Assembly: GCA_964017065.1 (NCBI GenBank)
Contig: OZ024789.1
Location: 9,128,703-9,192,702, forward strand
Origin: Haliclona indistincta
Lineage: Eukaryota; Porifera; Demospongiae; Haplosclerida; Chalinidae
DNA length: 64,000 nucleotides
Direction of reading: 5' to 3'
Part shown: positions 42,354 through 64,000 of the stretch, one piece after another
Layout of the letters: each line of letters begins with the position of its first letter
How positions within the stretch are numbered: position 1 is the first letter of the stretch
Position numbers and translations under genes: made by a program
The notes under the pieces: model-generated
Database searches by the model: none
Told to the model about the DNA's origin: nothing
The model's input: the letters and a program-made list of their open reading frames with translations, nothing else

Positions 42354-44605
42354 TTATTTGTTCATCTCAAGCCACCGGCTGAGTTTCATGCTATCAGTGT
42401 TCATATGATCACGTAGTTTCATCAGTGCCTGAGTCATTGTCATTCCCTCAGGTACAGCACTAGGATCCACCCACCGTGATGCTTGCTGCTCAACTGAAGG
42501 TGGAGTGATCTTCTGAGGCTGTAGTGAGGTCATGTAGCCAAGCATTACTTCTCTACATAAGAGAAGAGAACAAGAAGAGATCATCATTAGTCAGGCAAAT
42601 TTGGATGAATTGTGGTTTTTTAAAGGAGCATAAAACTTGGCAAGATATTGGATAATAGTTGTAAAGCAATTTGATTGGAACCACTAACTATTCAGTTTGC
42701 ACATGTGCAATAGCTAAAAAAAGTTAATGTAAAATCTTCAAAATTTTGCATGCGAAAAATTGTAGCAAACCAGTGTATTCCCACATGTTGTATCTTACTT
42801 GACTGTATGATCTGGTCAATGAAGAGCAGCTGCTACTAGTGGTGGTAGGAGGAGGAGGAAGATGAGCTGATGAGTATAGACTGGTCTGGTCATGATGGTG
42901 TCTGTATCATAATAGTAGTATTAGTGACCTATGCTTTGATCTTAGCCAACAGTATCTATACCAACTTAATAACACTACTGTCGGTGTCTGGCTTCAAATA
43001 CACATACATTTCTAATAGGCAAGCATAATAGATGCTGGCAAAGAAAGGGGAATTAAAATTAACATTATCACTGTACATGTAGAAAAAATAATTAATGAAT
43101 AATTCTTCATGTGCAAATTTGTCGATGATCTTCGCCTACTGTATAATATAAGCGGATCATTTTCACAGGTTTAAATATTGCGAATCTAGCCTTCACTTTT
43201 TTCGTGGGTATCATTTTCACGAACCATACAAATTGACTCCATACATATCGCCGAGATTTGATGGTGCTTTTATTGTCACAGTTCAAGCAAAAACACAAAT
43301 TTAACCCTGCGAAACCCTGCGGTAGTTAGTGATTACTCACTTTTCAATGGCTAGTTCTGTGTTCCAGTGCAGATGGTGCAGTATAGCATGAGCCACATAG
43401 TACGACACACTCAGTAACTCGCTCAACTGGTTTATCTGGGTCTCTAGTATCGGCCACACCTCCTCTGAGGGGACACATGTGTGCTCATAGCACTCAGGGT
43501 CTAGCGACTGTGTGTCCTGTGGCTCTGACAGGTCCACATGTGAGTAATAATCCATTACATCATCATCTTCATCAGTATCATAGTCACCTGTGGGAGGGAT
43601 TAGTGGGTGTGGTTAAGCAAAGACACTTCTGTATACTATCGCTGTTGTGCTAATGCTAATTAATTTTAATATTTTGTCTTAAAGTTGCTTCTGTGTAAAA
43701 TTCTCACTAGATACATCATGTATTTGTAGTGAAAATAGTTAAGACCACAAACCATGTCACAAGTTTAATGCTCTTTCATACTATCATGATACATAGAGTC
43801 GGTTATAGATGACTTCGGTGTGAACTCTCACCTCATTAAACGCGAGGCAATCTTGGTAGGCGTACCTAGGTAGAGCGCTTGAGTTACACCCCTTTGGGGT
43901 CAGTGCTGCCTTCTTTCGTGTGATAAAGCAAGAAAACTATAAAATCAGAGGCCTGGGTTGCTTGAAGAGCGATTACTACTCCCAAACTTTAAATCTGAGG
44001 CCTGAAGAGCGGCGACTACACCCAAAAGCCACGGCGTAGTACAGGCGTGTCTTTTGGGCGTAGCAATCGCTCGTCAGGCCTCAGATTTAAAGTTTGGGAG
44101 TAGTAATCGCTCTTCAAGCAACCCAGGCCTCTGATTTTATAGTTTTCTTGCTTTATCACACGAAAGAAGGCAGCACTGACCCCAAAGGGGTGTAACTCAA
44201 GCTCTCTACCTAGGCACGCCTACCAAGATTGCCTCGCGTTTAATGAGGTGAGAGTTCACACCGAAGTCATCTATAGTATGAGATATTATAAACTAACTCA
44301 CTAGTGCTATCACTACTTCATGTTAGAGAATACTGAGCACAGCAAAGATACCCATTCATTAGATCCAGACACTAGTGGTCTATTAAGTTATTAACCAATC
44401 GTCCTTAACGTCAAGTTTGGCAGTAACTAAGCTACACAACTCGCGGACTACTAGCCTCGAAGACTATCTAGTGACGATAATAGCATGATGTAGTTCATGT
44501 ACAAATGGCTATAAAAGTACATGTATTCACGTCTGACTACTTACCAACACTGGACGCTTGTGAGTCGGTCACGGACATCTGCTGGTCGTACTGGGAGGAC
44601 GCCAT
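42354..44605 (-). CDS. Minus-strand gene with ARIH2-like N-terminal exon (best copy, 4 exons, frameshifted end)
   Basis: Exon 1 44605-44545 (MASSQYDQQMSVTDSQASSV), exon 2 43587-43341, exon 3 42901-42799, exon 4 42552-42354; phases 1, 2 and 0 match through exon 3. Exon 2 encodes DYDTDEDDDVMDYYSHVDL, DPECYEHTCVPSEEV and LSVSYYVAHAILHHLHWN. From memory this resembles the acidic N-terminus and UBA-like region of ARIH2. No RING-IBR-RING exons follow; instead there is a Pro/Ser/Thr exon (PPPPPTTTSSSCSS) and a last exon shared by all copies (SRWVDPSAVPEG). One extra G in exon 4 (CTTGGC for CTCGC) puts it out of frame with exon 3, so the C-terminus is altered or the copy is decaying. It may be a truncated decoy-like paralogue. 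Its start lies 207 bp from that of unit 4. Confidence 0.55.
43804..44276. repeat. Long foldback with ~225-bp arms in intron 1 of the ARIH2-like gene
   Basis: The left arm (43804-44028, from TATAGATGACTTCGGTGTGA) is repeated almost perfectly as a reverse complement at 44051-44276, leaving a loop of about 22 bp. Transcription from either side would give a near-perfect double-stranded RNA stem. The corresponding introns of copies b and c lack it. Confidence 0.9.
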
Positions 44606-44812
44606 TTTTTGACACACCTGTTCATTATCAGGGGGTCGAGAAATGAACTCGCTCAGGCTCATTTTCTGCTCTTCCGGCTCGACTCGTTCACGTTTGTGAA
44701 AGTCGTGCCCTCGTGTTGTTGCTGAAAACGAACAGTTTAGTTTAGTGTAAGTGATCCATTGTGTTTATGCTGTTTCTATACGTGCCCTATCCCGTAGGTG
44801 CTGCCAGAGCCA
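44606..44812. promoter_or_regulatory. Divergent promoter region between the ARIH2-like gene and unit 4
   Basis: The 207 bp separate the two start codons. It contains CTCGCTCAGGCTCA (44648-44661). A possible tiny 5' UTR intron (GTAAGTG near 44745 to CCCGTAG at 44796) precedes the unit 4 ATG. The same head-to-head layout occurs at 11159-11230. Confidence 0.55.
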
Positions 44813-58304
<13,492 letters not shown>

Positions 58305-58897
58305 AAAAATTTTGCCAGTTTTCATTTTTTTGTTTTCAGTAAGTAGAACTTTTGCTACAACTCAGTACAATACCATGCGTTGCTGTTTAGTGCAATGAAA
58401 TAGTTATGTACAGACTAGCTAGCTGTTGGTTAATTTGATAATATATTTTATTCTAAGATTTATTCTCGCCTCGATGGGCTTAGTAACAGCAATCATTCTT
58501 TTGTTTGGTTCGACCCATCCATTCTCATCGCTCACTGAAAACTATAGTACTAGCAAGACAAGCAGAGATTGGTATACACACAGAACTGTACATTGTGTTC
58601 CGTTTGCATGTTTACTGAAAATAATACCACAAACATAAGCATGGACATTTCTGAGCACAATATTTGGCATGCTATTACAAAACAAGTAATCAAGACAAAA
58701 AGTAAAATAGAGTTTATTGATAGCATTAGGCAGTCCAATGGGGGATATTACGTTGCCTGAATCATGGATAATTTTTACTTAGTATTAATCAGTAGCGTAG
58801 ACTAAACCACAGTTATTCATTAGTAATACTACTATTTTGAGTTTAGCTGAATAGCTGTGTTGCAAGCTCTGTTGTGCATCATTATCACTGAGTCGCG
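58305..58897. other. Intergenic spacer between unit 4 and PXMP4; nothing seen
   Basis: AT-rich unique sequence, probably the unit 4 3' UTR followed by the PXMP4 upstream region. The short open frames on both strands have no codon bias, splice or homology support. Confidence 0.5.
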
Positions 58898-58935
58898 CTC
58901 GCTCAGGCTCATTCTGGCGAGCTCGCTCAGGCTCA
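58898..58935 (+). promoter_or_regulatory. Two copies of CTCGCTCAGGCTCA before PXMP4
   Basis: Copies are at 58898-58911 and 58922-58935, the second ending 43 bp before the ATG. This is the same 14-mer found upstream of units 1, 2 and 4, here before an unrelated housekeeping gene. Confidence 0.5.
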
Positions 58936-58978
58936 CAGTGTGTTCCTGTGAAAAGGTCGAGCTGAACGAGAAGCAAAA

Positions 58979-59715
58979 ATGGAGGCGATAAACGCGGTGT
59001 TGGCTAACCCTCAGTATCAGCCGTTATTGTCGTTGCTGAAAGGAATCAGGAATGGTCTAGTGTGAGTTACTCCTCCCTGCCCTGCGAGCTGCCCTGTTGC
59101 GCGACTAGTAGCCACGCCTACACTCACCTTTCCTTCTCTACACAGTTATGGAGCGAAGATCAGGTTTCCTCACGCACTGGTGATGACGTTCCTGTTCCAC
59201 AGCGGCAGGTACGTCGCCCCTACCACGTCCGCAACAGCACCACACTAGACAGCTGGGTGGTGCAGCTGACCATTGTGTGCATATACATGTTAAGAACCAA
59301 TACAGCCAAGGATCCAGCTCTATAAAACTAACCTACTGGTTTCAAGATCAAACAGTCCTTTCCTACTTACACTTTTACTCTTCCCATAGGCTACAAGCAG
59401 CATAGATTTTAATTTTTTTTTCTTCTAAAAGTGCAACTCAGTAGAGCTGATCTAGCTACATACTATCACTTCAACTTGTCTCTCAACAGTTTATTGATTC
59501 TCTCTTTTCCTCAGTATTCAAGACAAGTTTCGGTTCATTCTTCGTGCTACGCTACAGCATGCTCGCAATCTTGCTCTGACGTGTTTGATCTACAAGTCTG
59601 GCGGGATGGTGATGGACAAGGTCTGGGGGAAGAGAACACCACTGAGCACCTTCATACCAGGAGCAATTGCTGGGTATATTGTGTTCGGAAGAAATGACAA
59701 GATTAACCTACAGGT

Positions 59716-59760
<45 letters not shown>

Positions 59761-60278
59761 GAGAGGGGGGTCTGAATTGTGAACTGCAATAAATCACGAC
59801 TATGTGCTGACAGAAGGAAGAGAGAGGAAGTTAGAGAGGTTTAGTAAGCCTGTTTAAACTACTAGACAAGTGTCACTGGTGGTTTACTAGTGTCTGCTAG
59901 TATGAATAGAGAAGAAGGAAGTAACAGATGGGAAGTGAATACATATTATCTAAGCTTGCCTGGTAATACAGTCGAGCATTATGCTGTAGAGCTGGAATAT
60001 ATAAAAATTTTCTGCATGTTTGAGCAGAACAATTCATGAAAGTTAATTTACTTATTCAAATTAGGTCCCAATAAATTTACAAAAATAAATATTTGAGAGC
60101 ATCAGCTCTGTAGTCTACTGTCCATTATACTCACGGATAAAGTCAGGGACAGATACAGGATATAAAAATAAGAGTTACAAGCATTGCTGAGCGCTGGTGA
60201 AACTTGCTAATCATAATACCTGCTTCTGCACCACAGTCACAACCAGCTCCACATTCAGCTCTGAAGCTGTTCACTCTC

Positions 60279-60331
<53 letters not shown>

Positions 60332-61003
60332 TTGCGCGTGCGTGTGTGCGTGTGTGTGTGTGTGTGTGTACGTATACGTACATGCAATGTGTCAATAATT
60401 AGAAGCATGGCTTATTAAAAGTGACCACAAAGGGGGGATAATCCTCTGATTCCATCCCCTGGATCCGCTACTGATAAAGTATACTGTACTTCAGACCAAG
60501 GGATGGTTTAAAAATGTGACGCAATTGCTTACGCTACGTTGTACTGATGCAGCACAGATAGAAATGTGTTTATCTTTGCGTCATGTTTCGTCTACTAATT
60601 GAATTAGCACTGCATCTCATTGTAAACCAGCCTTGAACCACAGAACTGAAATTTAAACAATAATTTGGTCTAGTCAAGCTCTCATTTATAAATACTCTAT
60701 TGTGTGTCTGAGCCGACCATGATCTGTTTTTTCTCTCTTTAGATACTTCTGTATTTCCTATCTCGTGTATTCATGGGCTTGATACGACTGGGCATCAAGA
60801 AAGGCTACATCAAGACACCGAATTTTGACGTGTTTCCGTTGTTCGCGGCGCTTATGTGGGGCACTGCCCTCACGCTGTTTGAACATGAACAGGACACACT
60901 GCAGCAATCGCTGCAGAACTCCATGCAGTACGTGTTTCATGACAGCTCGATCTGGCACAACGTCTGGGACTTTGTGGTCTACAATAATTTACAGCTTTGG
61001 TAA
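58979..61003 (+). CDS. PXMP4: Peroxisomal membrane protein 4 (PXMP4/PMP24), 4 exons, 201 aa
   Basis: Exons 58979-59061, 59146-59208, 59515-59713, 60743-61003; phases 2, 2 and 0 match; stop TAA 61001-61003. Diagnostic blocks of the Tim17/PXMP4-type family are present in order: LLKGIRNGLVYGAKIRFPHA, LVMTFLFHSGSIQDKF, GYIVFGRNDKIN, LSRVFMGLIRLGIKKGYI, FPLFAALMWG, LFEHEQDTLQQSLQNSM and WDFVVYN. The length is close to the usual ~212 residues. It is an integral peroxisomal membrane protein; its molecular role is poorly defined in the family. The gene carries only microsatellites in its introns ((GA)n near 59720, (GT)n near 60283) and is not part of the duplicated array. Confidence 0.95.
60283..60370. 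repeat. (GT)n microsatellite in the last PXMP4 intron
   Basis: A long GT tract with a few GCGC interruptions. A (GA)n tract at about 59720-59766 begins seven bases after the exon 3 donor. Confidence 0.9.
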
Positions 61004-61008
61004 ATAAA
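61003..61008 (+). terminator. Poly(A) signal AATAAA overlapping the PXMP4 stop codon
   Basis: The stop TAA (61001-61003) shares its last A with AATAAA. If used, the 3' UTR is only tens of bases long. Confidence 0.5.
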
Positions 61009-61763
61009 AACTGCTAGCAAAATGTATTATTATCAAAAATTGAGTTATTATTTATTTTTAAATGATCAAATATAATATTATCGGAAGGGGCTCTGATAGT
61101 GTTTTTAGTTGATAACGGATGTCCTCTGTAACCCAAAAAATGTTTCCTTTTCCTAATCTGCGAAATATACTTCCCATGAAAATAGTGCGATCTACAGTAC
61201 ATTTATTTTTATTCAGTAAGTAAGGCAGGATCGATAGGGTACGTAGAAGCTATATCACTAACCATCAGCAGCTGACATCTCACACTCATTTTTTATTAAA
61301 TGGAGTGAGAATAATTTATGGATTGTACATGTAGATATCAGAATGTTGTTTTGTGTGGTTGATTCACCTTCGAGTGAGTTACATAGCATGCAAAAGAAAC
61401 ATCTAGCAATTCAAGTGTGGCAGCAGGTAACCGTGTTTAGTTTCACCATGCTTTGAATGTCACAGAAGGGCATATAGAGATACGGTGTCATAGCCAAATC
61501 AAGTATTGGGAAAGCTTGGCAACTATATCAGTCAAAGAAAATATTGTTCTCAGTTTGAACTATTAATTTTTTTGCTTCTTATTACCCTCACTAACGTGTA
61601 ATAAACTTTTTTGCAGACTTGAAAAAAATTTATCAGTGTTAGCTTACAACTAACAAGTTACATTACTGCACAAATCCGGAAACCATTGTTTGAAGTAAAT
61701 GGAGTGAGAAACAAGAGCTCGTGAGAATCTCAATATTACAATGTCCAGTGTGGTCGGTCATCA
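61009..61763. other. Spacer between PXMP4 and the glycosyltransferase-like gene; nothing seen
   Basis: The two genes converge here, so this holds both 3' ends. It is AT-rich, with no repeat or open frame worth reporting. Confidence 0.5.
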
Positions 61764-63011
61764 CTACTTTCTCAGTGATGCAGTGAAATAGTTTTTATGC
61801 TCCTCTTCAATGCACACGTTGTAAGCTACTCCAGTGTTGTTGTGAGTCCGAAACCTATTGTAGACCTGTGTTTGAAAGGATCCTCCTCCAACTAGTATCA
61901 GAATGTCTGCTCTGGCAAGAACAGCTTGCTCTACCTGTGCTCTGTATCCTTCATCGCTTGTTTTACAGCTTTCCGTCAGATGAATGTTGTGTTTCATCAT
62001 ATTGACACCGAAAACTGAAGAAGTGACGTAATCTCCAATATAGACTACAGGTAGTCCAGAAAAGGCAGAGATCTCTTGAGCGAGTTCGTGAAATAGCTCA
62101 AAACACTTGCCATTCAAACTTCTGTTGTAACTATTTCTGAGCATAATTTTCTCGGATCGTAGATGGACTCCAATAAATTTTACGTGCGGACTTTTAAGTT
62201 TTCTTGATAGTGTTTCAATTGACCTGTGGATTATATTACTGCTGTGAGGCAATGGAATATTTGGATCAGGATGAGGGACTGCAAAATTTTTCATGTAAAG
62301 TCTAAAGCGTGCATGGTTTTCAATTCCTCTCCATCGCTTGATGAGGATAGTCACTCTTCCCTGGTCATGAGTACCACACAGTTTACTGATCTCTTGAGGT
62401 GACGTGTCGTAACCAGCTAGAATATGACAACACTTGACAAAATGGAATGGTTTGAGAGAACGTATGCTGGCTTCATGGTTAAGCTCATGCAGTAGACTAC
62501 ATGTATCATCCATATCCTTATGACAGTCCACATTGTAGATGTGATTAGCATGGAATTGGCTTTGGTTATAACTATACTTCACTTCAATACCAATCACCTT
62601 TCTGCTTGCTGTGTTAATAAACTGCTCAAAAGTGGTGAACACTGTAATGTTGAATTGCTTTGCGAGGAGCAACAACTTTTCAATGTCGTAGATGGAATCC
62701 AGATGTAGCTTTCCAGCGGGTAGACCATACAGATAGGAATAACCAGTGAAGGGGATAGGAAGCGTTGCGTTCCACACCTTGGCGATGGTAGCTAGTTGAA
62801 ACATGCTGTTCATTGCCATTGTCATTTTTTCCCAGTAGTCGCCGACTATAACTGAATTCGGTGGCAGTAAACGATCGGGTACCGTGAAGTCGTAGATAGC
62901 AACAGGCTCTGGACAGACGCTTACTGCGCCCCTCACACTGCCGGCCCATTGGAGATACAAACTCGTCACCAAAACAAGAAAGAGAAAAGCTAACGCAATT
63001 TTCGTCTTCAT
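61764..63011 (-). CDS. Intronless type II membrane glycosyltransferase-like protein, 415 aa
   Basis: The start is ATG 63011. Residues 3-22 form a signal-anchor (IALAFLFLVLVTSLYLQWAG), then a lumenal domain with several N-glycosylation sequons (NATL, NITV, NQSQ, NRSL, NNTG) and many cysteines. The C-terminal half reads FIGVHLRSEK, PVVYIGDYVTSS, VEQAVLARADILILVGGGSF and QTQVYNRFR, a pattern like O-fucosyltransferase-type GT-B enzymes (HxR near the donor site, then an acidic/Gly-rich loop). I would expect a Golgi or ER location. The specific donor and acceptor cannot be told, and it may belong to an uncharacterised invertebrate family. The lack of introns contrasts with its neighbours. Confidence 0.6.
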   Translation of the reverse strand: MKTKIALAFLFLVLVTSLYLQWAGSVRGAVSVCPEPVAIYDFTVPDRLLPPNSVIVGDYWEKMTMAMNSMFQLATIAKVWNATLPIPFTGYSYLYGLPAGKLHLDSIYDIEKLLLLAKQFNITVFTTFEQFINTASRKVIGIEVKYSYNQSQFHANHIYNVDCHKDMDDTCSLLHELNHEASIRSLKPFHFVKCCHILAGYDTSPQEISKLCGTHDQGRVTILIKRWRGIENHARFRLYMKNFAVPHPDPNIPLPHSSNIIHRSIETLSRKLKSPHVKFIGVHLRSEKIMLRNSYNRSLNGKCFELFHELAQEISAFSGLPVVYIGDYVTSSVFGVNMMKHNIHLTESCKTSDEGYRAQVEQAVLARADILILVGGGSFQTQVYNRFRTHNNTGVAYNVCIEEEHKNYFTASLRK

Positions 63012-63119
63012 TGCTGCATTGAAAAGATAATATTAATCAGTATTGTCTTCTTTGTCGGCTCTCATTTGAAAAGGGAAGTCAAGCCTGTACATGTAGACTA
63101 CACGTGGCGGAATCATAAT

Positions 63120-63466
63120 AAAACTAGAGTTCTAATGAACACATACCCGTGCGCTGAGCTAGGGGCTAAACACGACTACTCCTGCATTACTGCAACACGC
63201 ACGTTACTTAATGGCTCTGACGTACGGTACATGTGAGACTGAGCGAGGACATCGACATGGATAGGAGGTTGGGTGACACACCCACAATACCGTAAAGTGC
63301 TCTTACAAGAACACGTAGCTTTAGATAGCCATGGATTAGCCGCTCGAACAAGGCGCCAGCACAGAGAACGTCTTCATAGGACTATAAATTCAGTGAAGAA
63401 GCTGTAGAGAGTGTTTTCGTGGAGAATTTCGAGCGATGAGACGTAAACAAGCGTGTTTTTTGGATG

Positions 63467-63501
<35 letters not shown>

Positions 63502-63562
63502 CATACCGACGGACACAAACGCATAACCCTGGCGCATACTGCGCACGGGTAAAAATTACAGG
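63120..63562. mobile_element. MITE with ACCCGTGCGC termini, inverted copy
   Basis: It is the reverse of 49899-50443: AACTAGAGTTCTAATGAACA then ACCCGTGCGCTGAGC on the left, GCGCACGGGTAAAAATTACA on the right. It includes a CA microsatellite (63470-63490). It lies about 110 bp upstream of the glycosyltransferase-like ATG. Confidence 0.72.
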
Positions 63563-64000
63563 TTTAATCAGGAGCGCATAATTAAGAGAGAGCGTGGTAA
63601 GAGAGTAGGAGCGGGACACTCCCACGCACTTGATTAAAAATTGCACTTCCACACATGATGGCCGTGTTTCTAAAGATAGAATTGTGATGGCCGACGGTAC
63701 GCGTACGTACAGTTTCGTTTTAGATGGAACTTGGCAGCTACAGTCGACACGCCAAATAACCGGAAGTCCAATACAACACGTACAAATTTATTATCATGCC
63801 GCGCTACCTTGTAGACTAGCGTCTTATTCAAGGATGTTTGAATTATTCATAAGCAAACTAAACAGTTCATATCTATTGTTATCTTGGTGCTTTTGCTTTT
63901 ATTTTTGCAGTAAAGTATCTTCATCATCTGCTTTATCAATACTCTAATCCCTGTAGCCTTACGCTTTAAACTAGCCTCTGTATCGGAGCTAAACCAAGCA
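63563..64000. other. Repeat-derived sequence at the right edge; no gene assigned
   Basis: About 63745-63790 (AACCGGAAGTCCAATACAAC ... ACAAATTTATTAT) resembles 33915-33965 in the insertion carrying the Cys-rich ORF, so it may be the edge of another copy. The plus-strand open frame at 63630-63947 has no recognisable domain. Confidence 0.35.

Noticed and set aside
60197..60418. CVCVCV open frames
   Set aside because: Pure translation of a GT microsatellite in a PXMP4 intron.

Overview
This window is animal nuclear DNA with many short GT-AG introns. Its compactness, Death-domain and SH2-kinase expansion and many small foldback elements suggest a demosponge such as Amphimedon; that is an inference from gene content, not a database match.

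The backbone, roughly 1-58.3 kb, is a tandem array of related plus-strand genes, here called units 0 to 4. Each complete unit starts with the same module: a ~180-residue N-terminal region I do not recognise, a Death domain and a ~190-residue coiled coil. The C-terminal half differs. Unit 1 (1706-7438) has three PDZ domains. Unit 2 (11231-16352) has an SH2 plus FES-like tyrosine kinase. Unit 3 (33488-41033) is a broken copy of the unit 2 type. Unit 4 (44813-58304) has PDZ-PDZ-SYK-like kinase-SH2-FES-like kinase over 23 exons whose splice phases all agree. Unit 0 is only a last kinase exon at the left edge. Every kinase domain whose catalytic motifs are in the window carries damaged motifs (GFG for DFG; HCD or HRN for HRD), so the array mostly encodes pseudokinase-type scaffolds or adaptors.

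A minus-strand gene lies head-to-head with the units and was duplicated with them. Its second exon resembles the N-terminus of the ARIH2 (Ariadne) ubiquitin ligase. Four copies or remnants are visible; the one at 42354-44605 is the best preserved but also carries a frameshift. The 5' regions share the 14-mer CTCGCTCAGGCTCA, which also precedes the PXMP4 gene.

The 17.4-33.5 kb stretch is a transposon nest. A Helitron-like non-autonomous element is split by a 5.6-kb hAT element with an intact transposase, which is itself split by a 3-kb PIF/Harbinger element with an intact transposase and Myb-like gene. Next come a degraded duplicate of the minus-strand gene, a second Helitron-like copy, a LINE-type fragment, a decayed Ty3/Gypsy pol region and a tRNA-derived SINE. 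Smaller elements (piggyBac-like TTAA MITEs, a hAT MITE and several long foldbacks) sit in introns and give clean empty/filled comparisons between duplicated units.

The right end, 58.9-63.0 kb, holds two ordinary genes: PXMP4 (peroxisomal membrane protein 4, plus strand, 4 exons) and an intronless type II membrane glycosyltransferase-like gene (minus strand).
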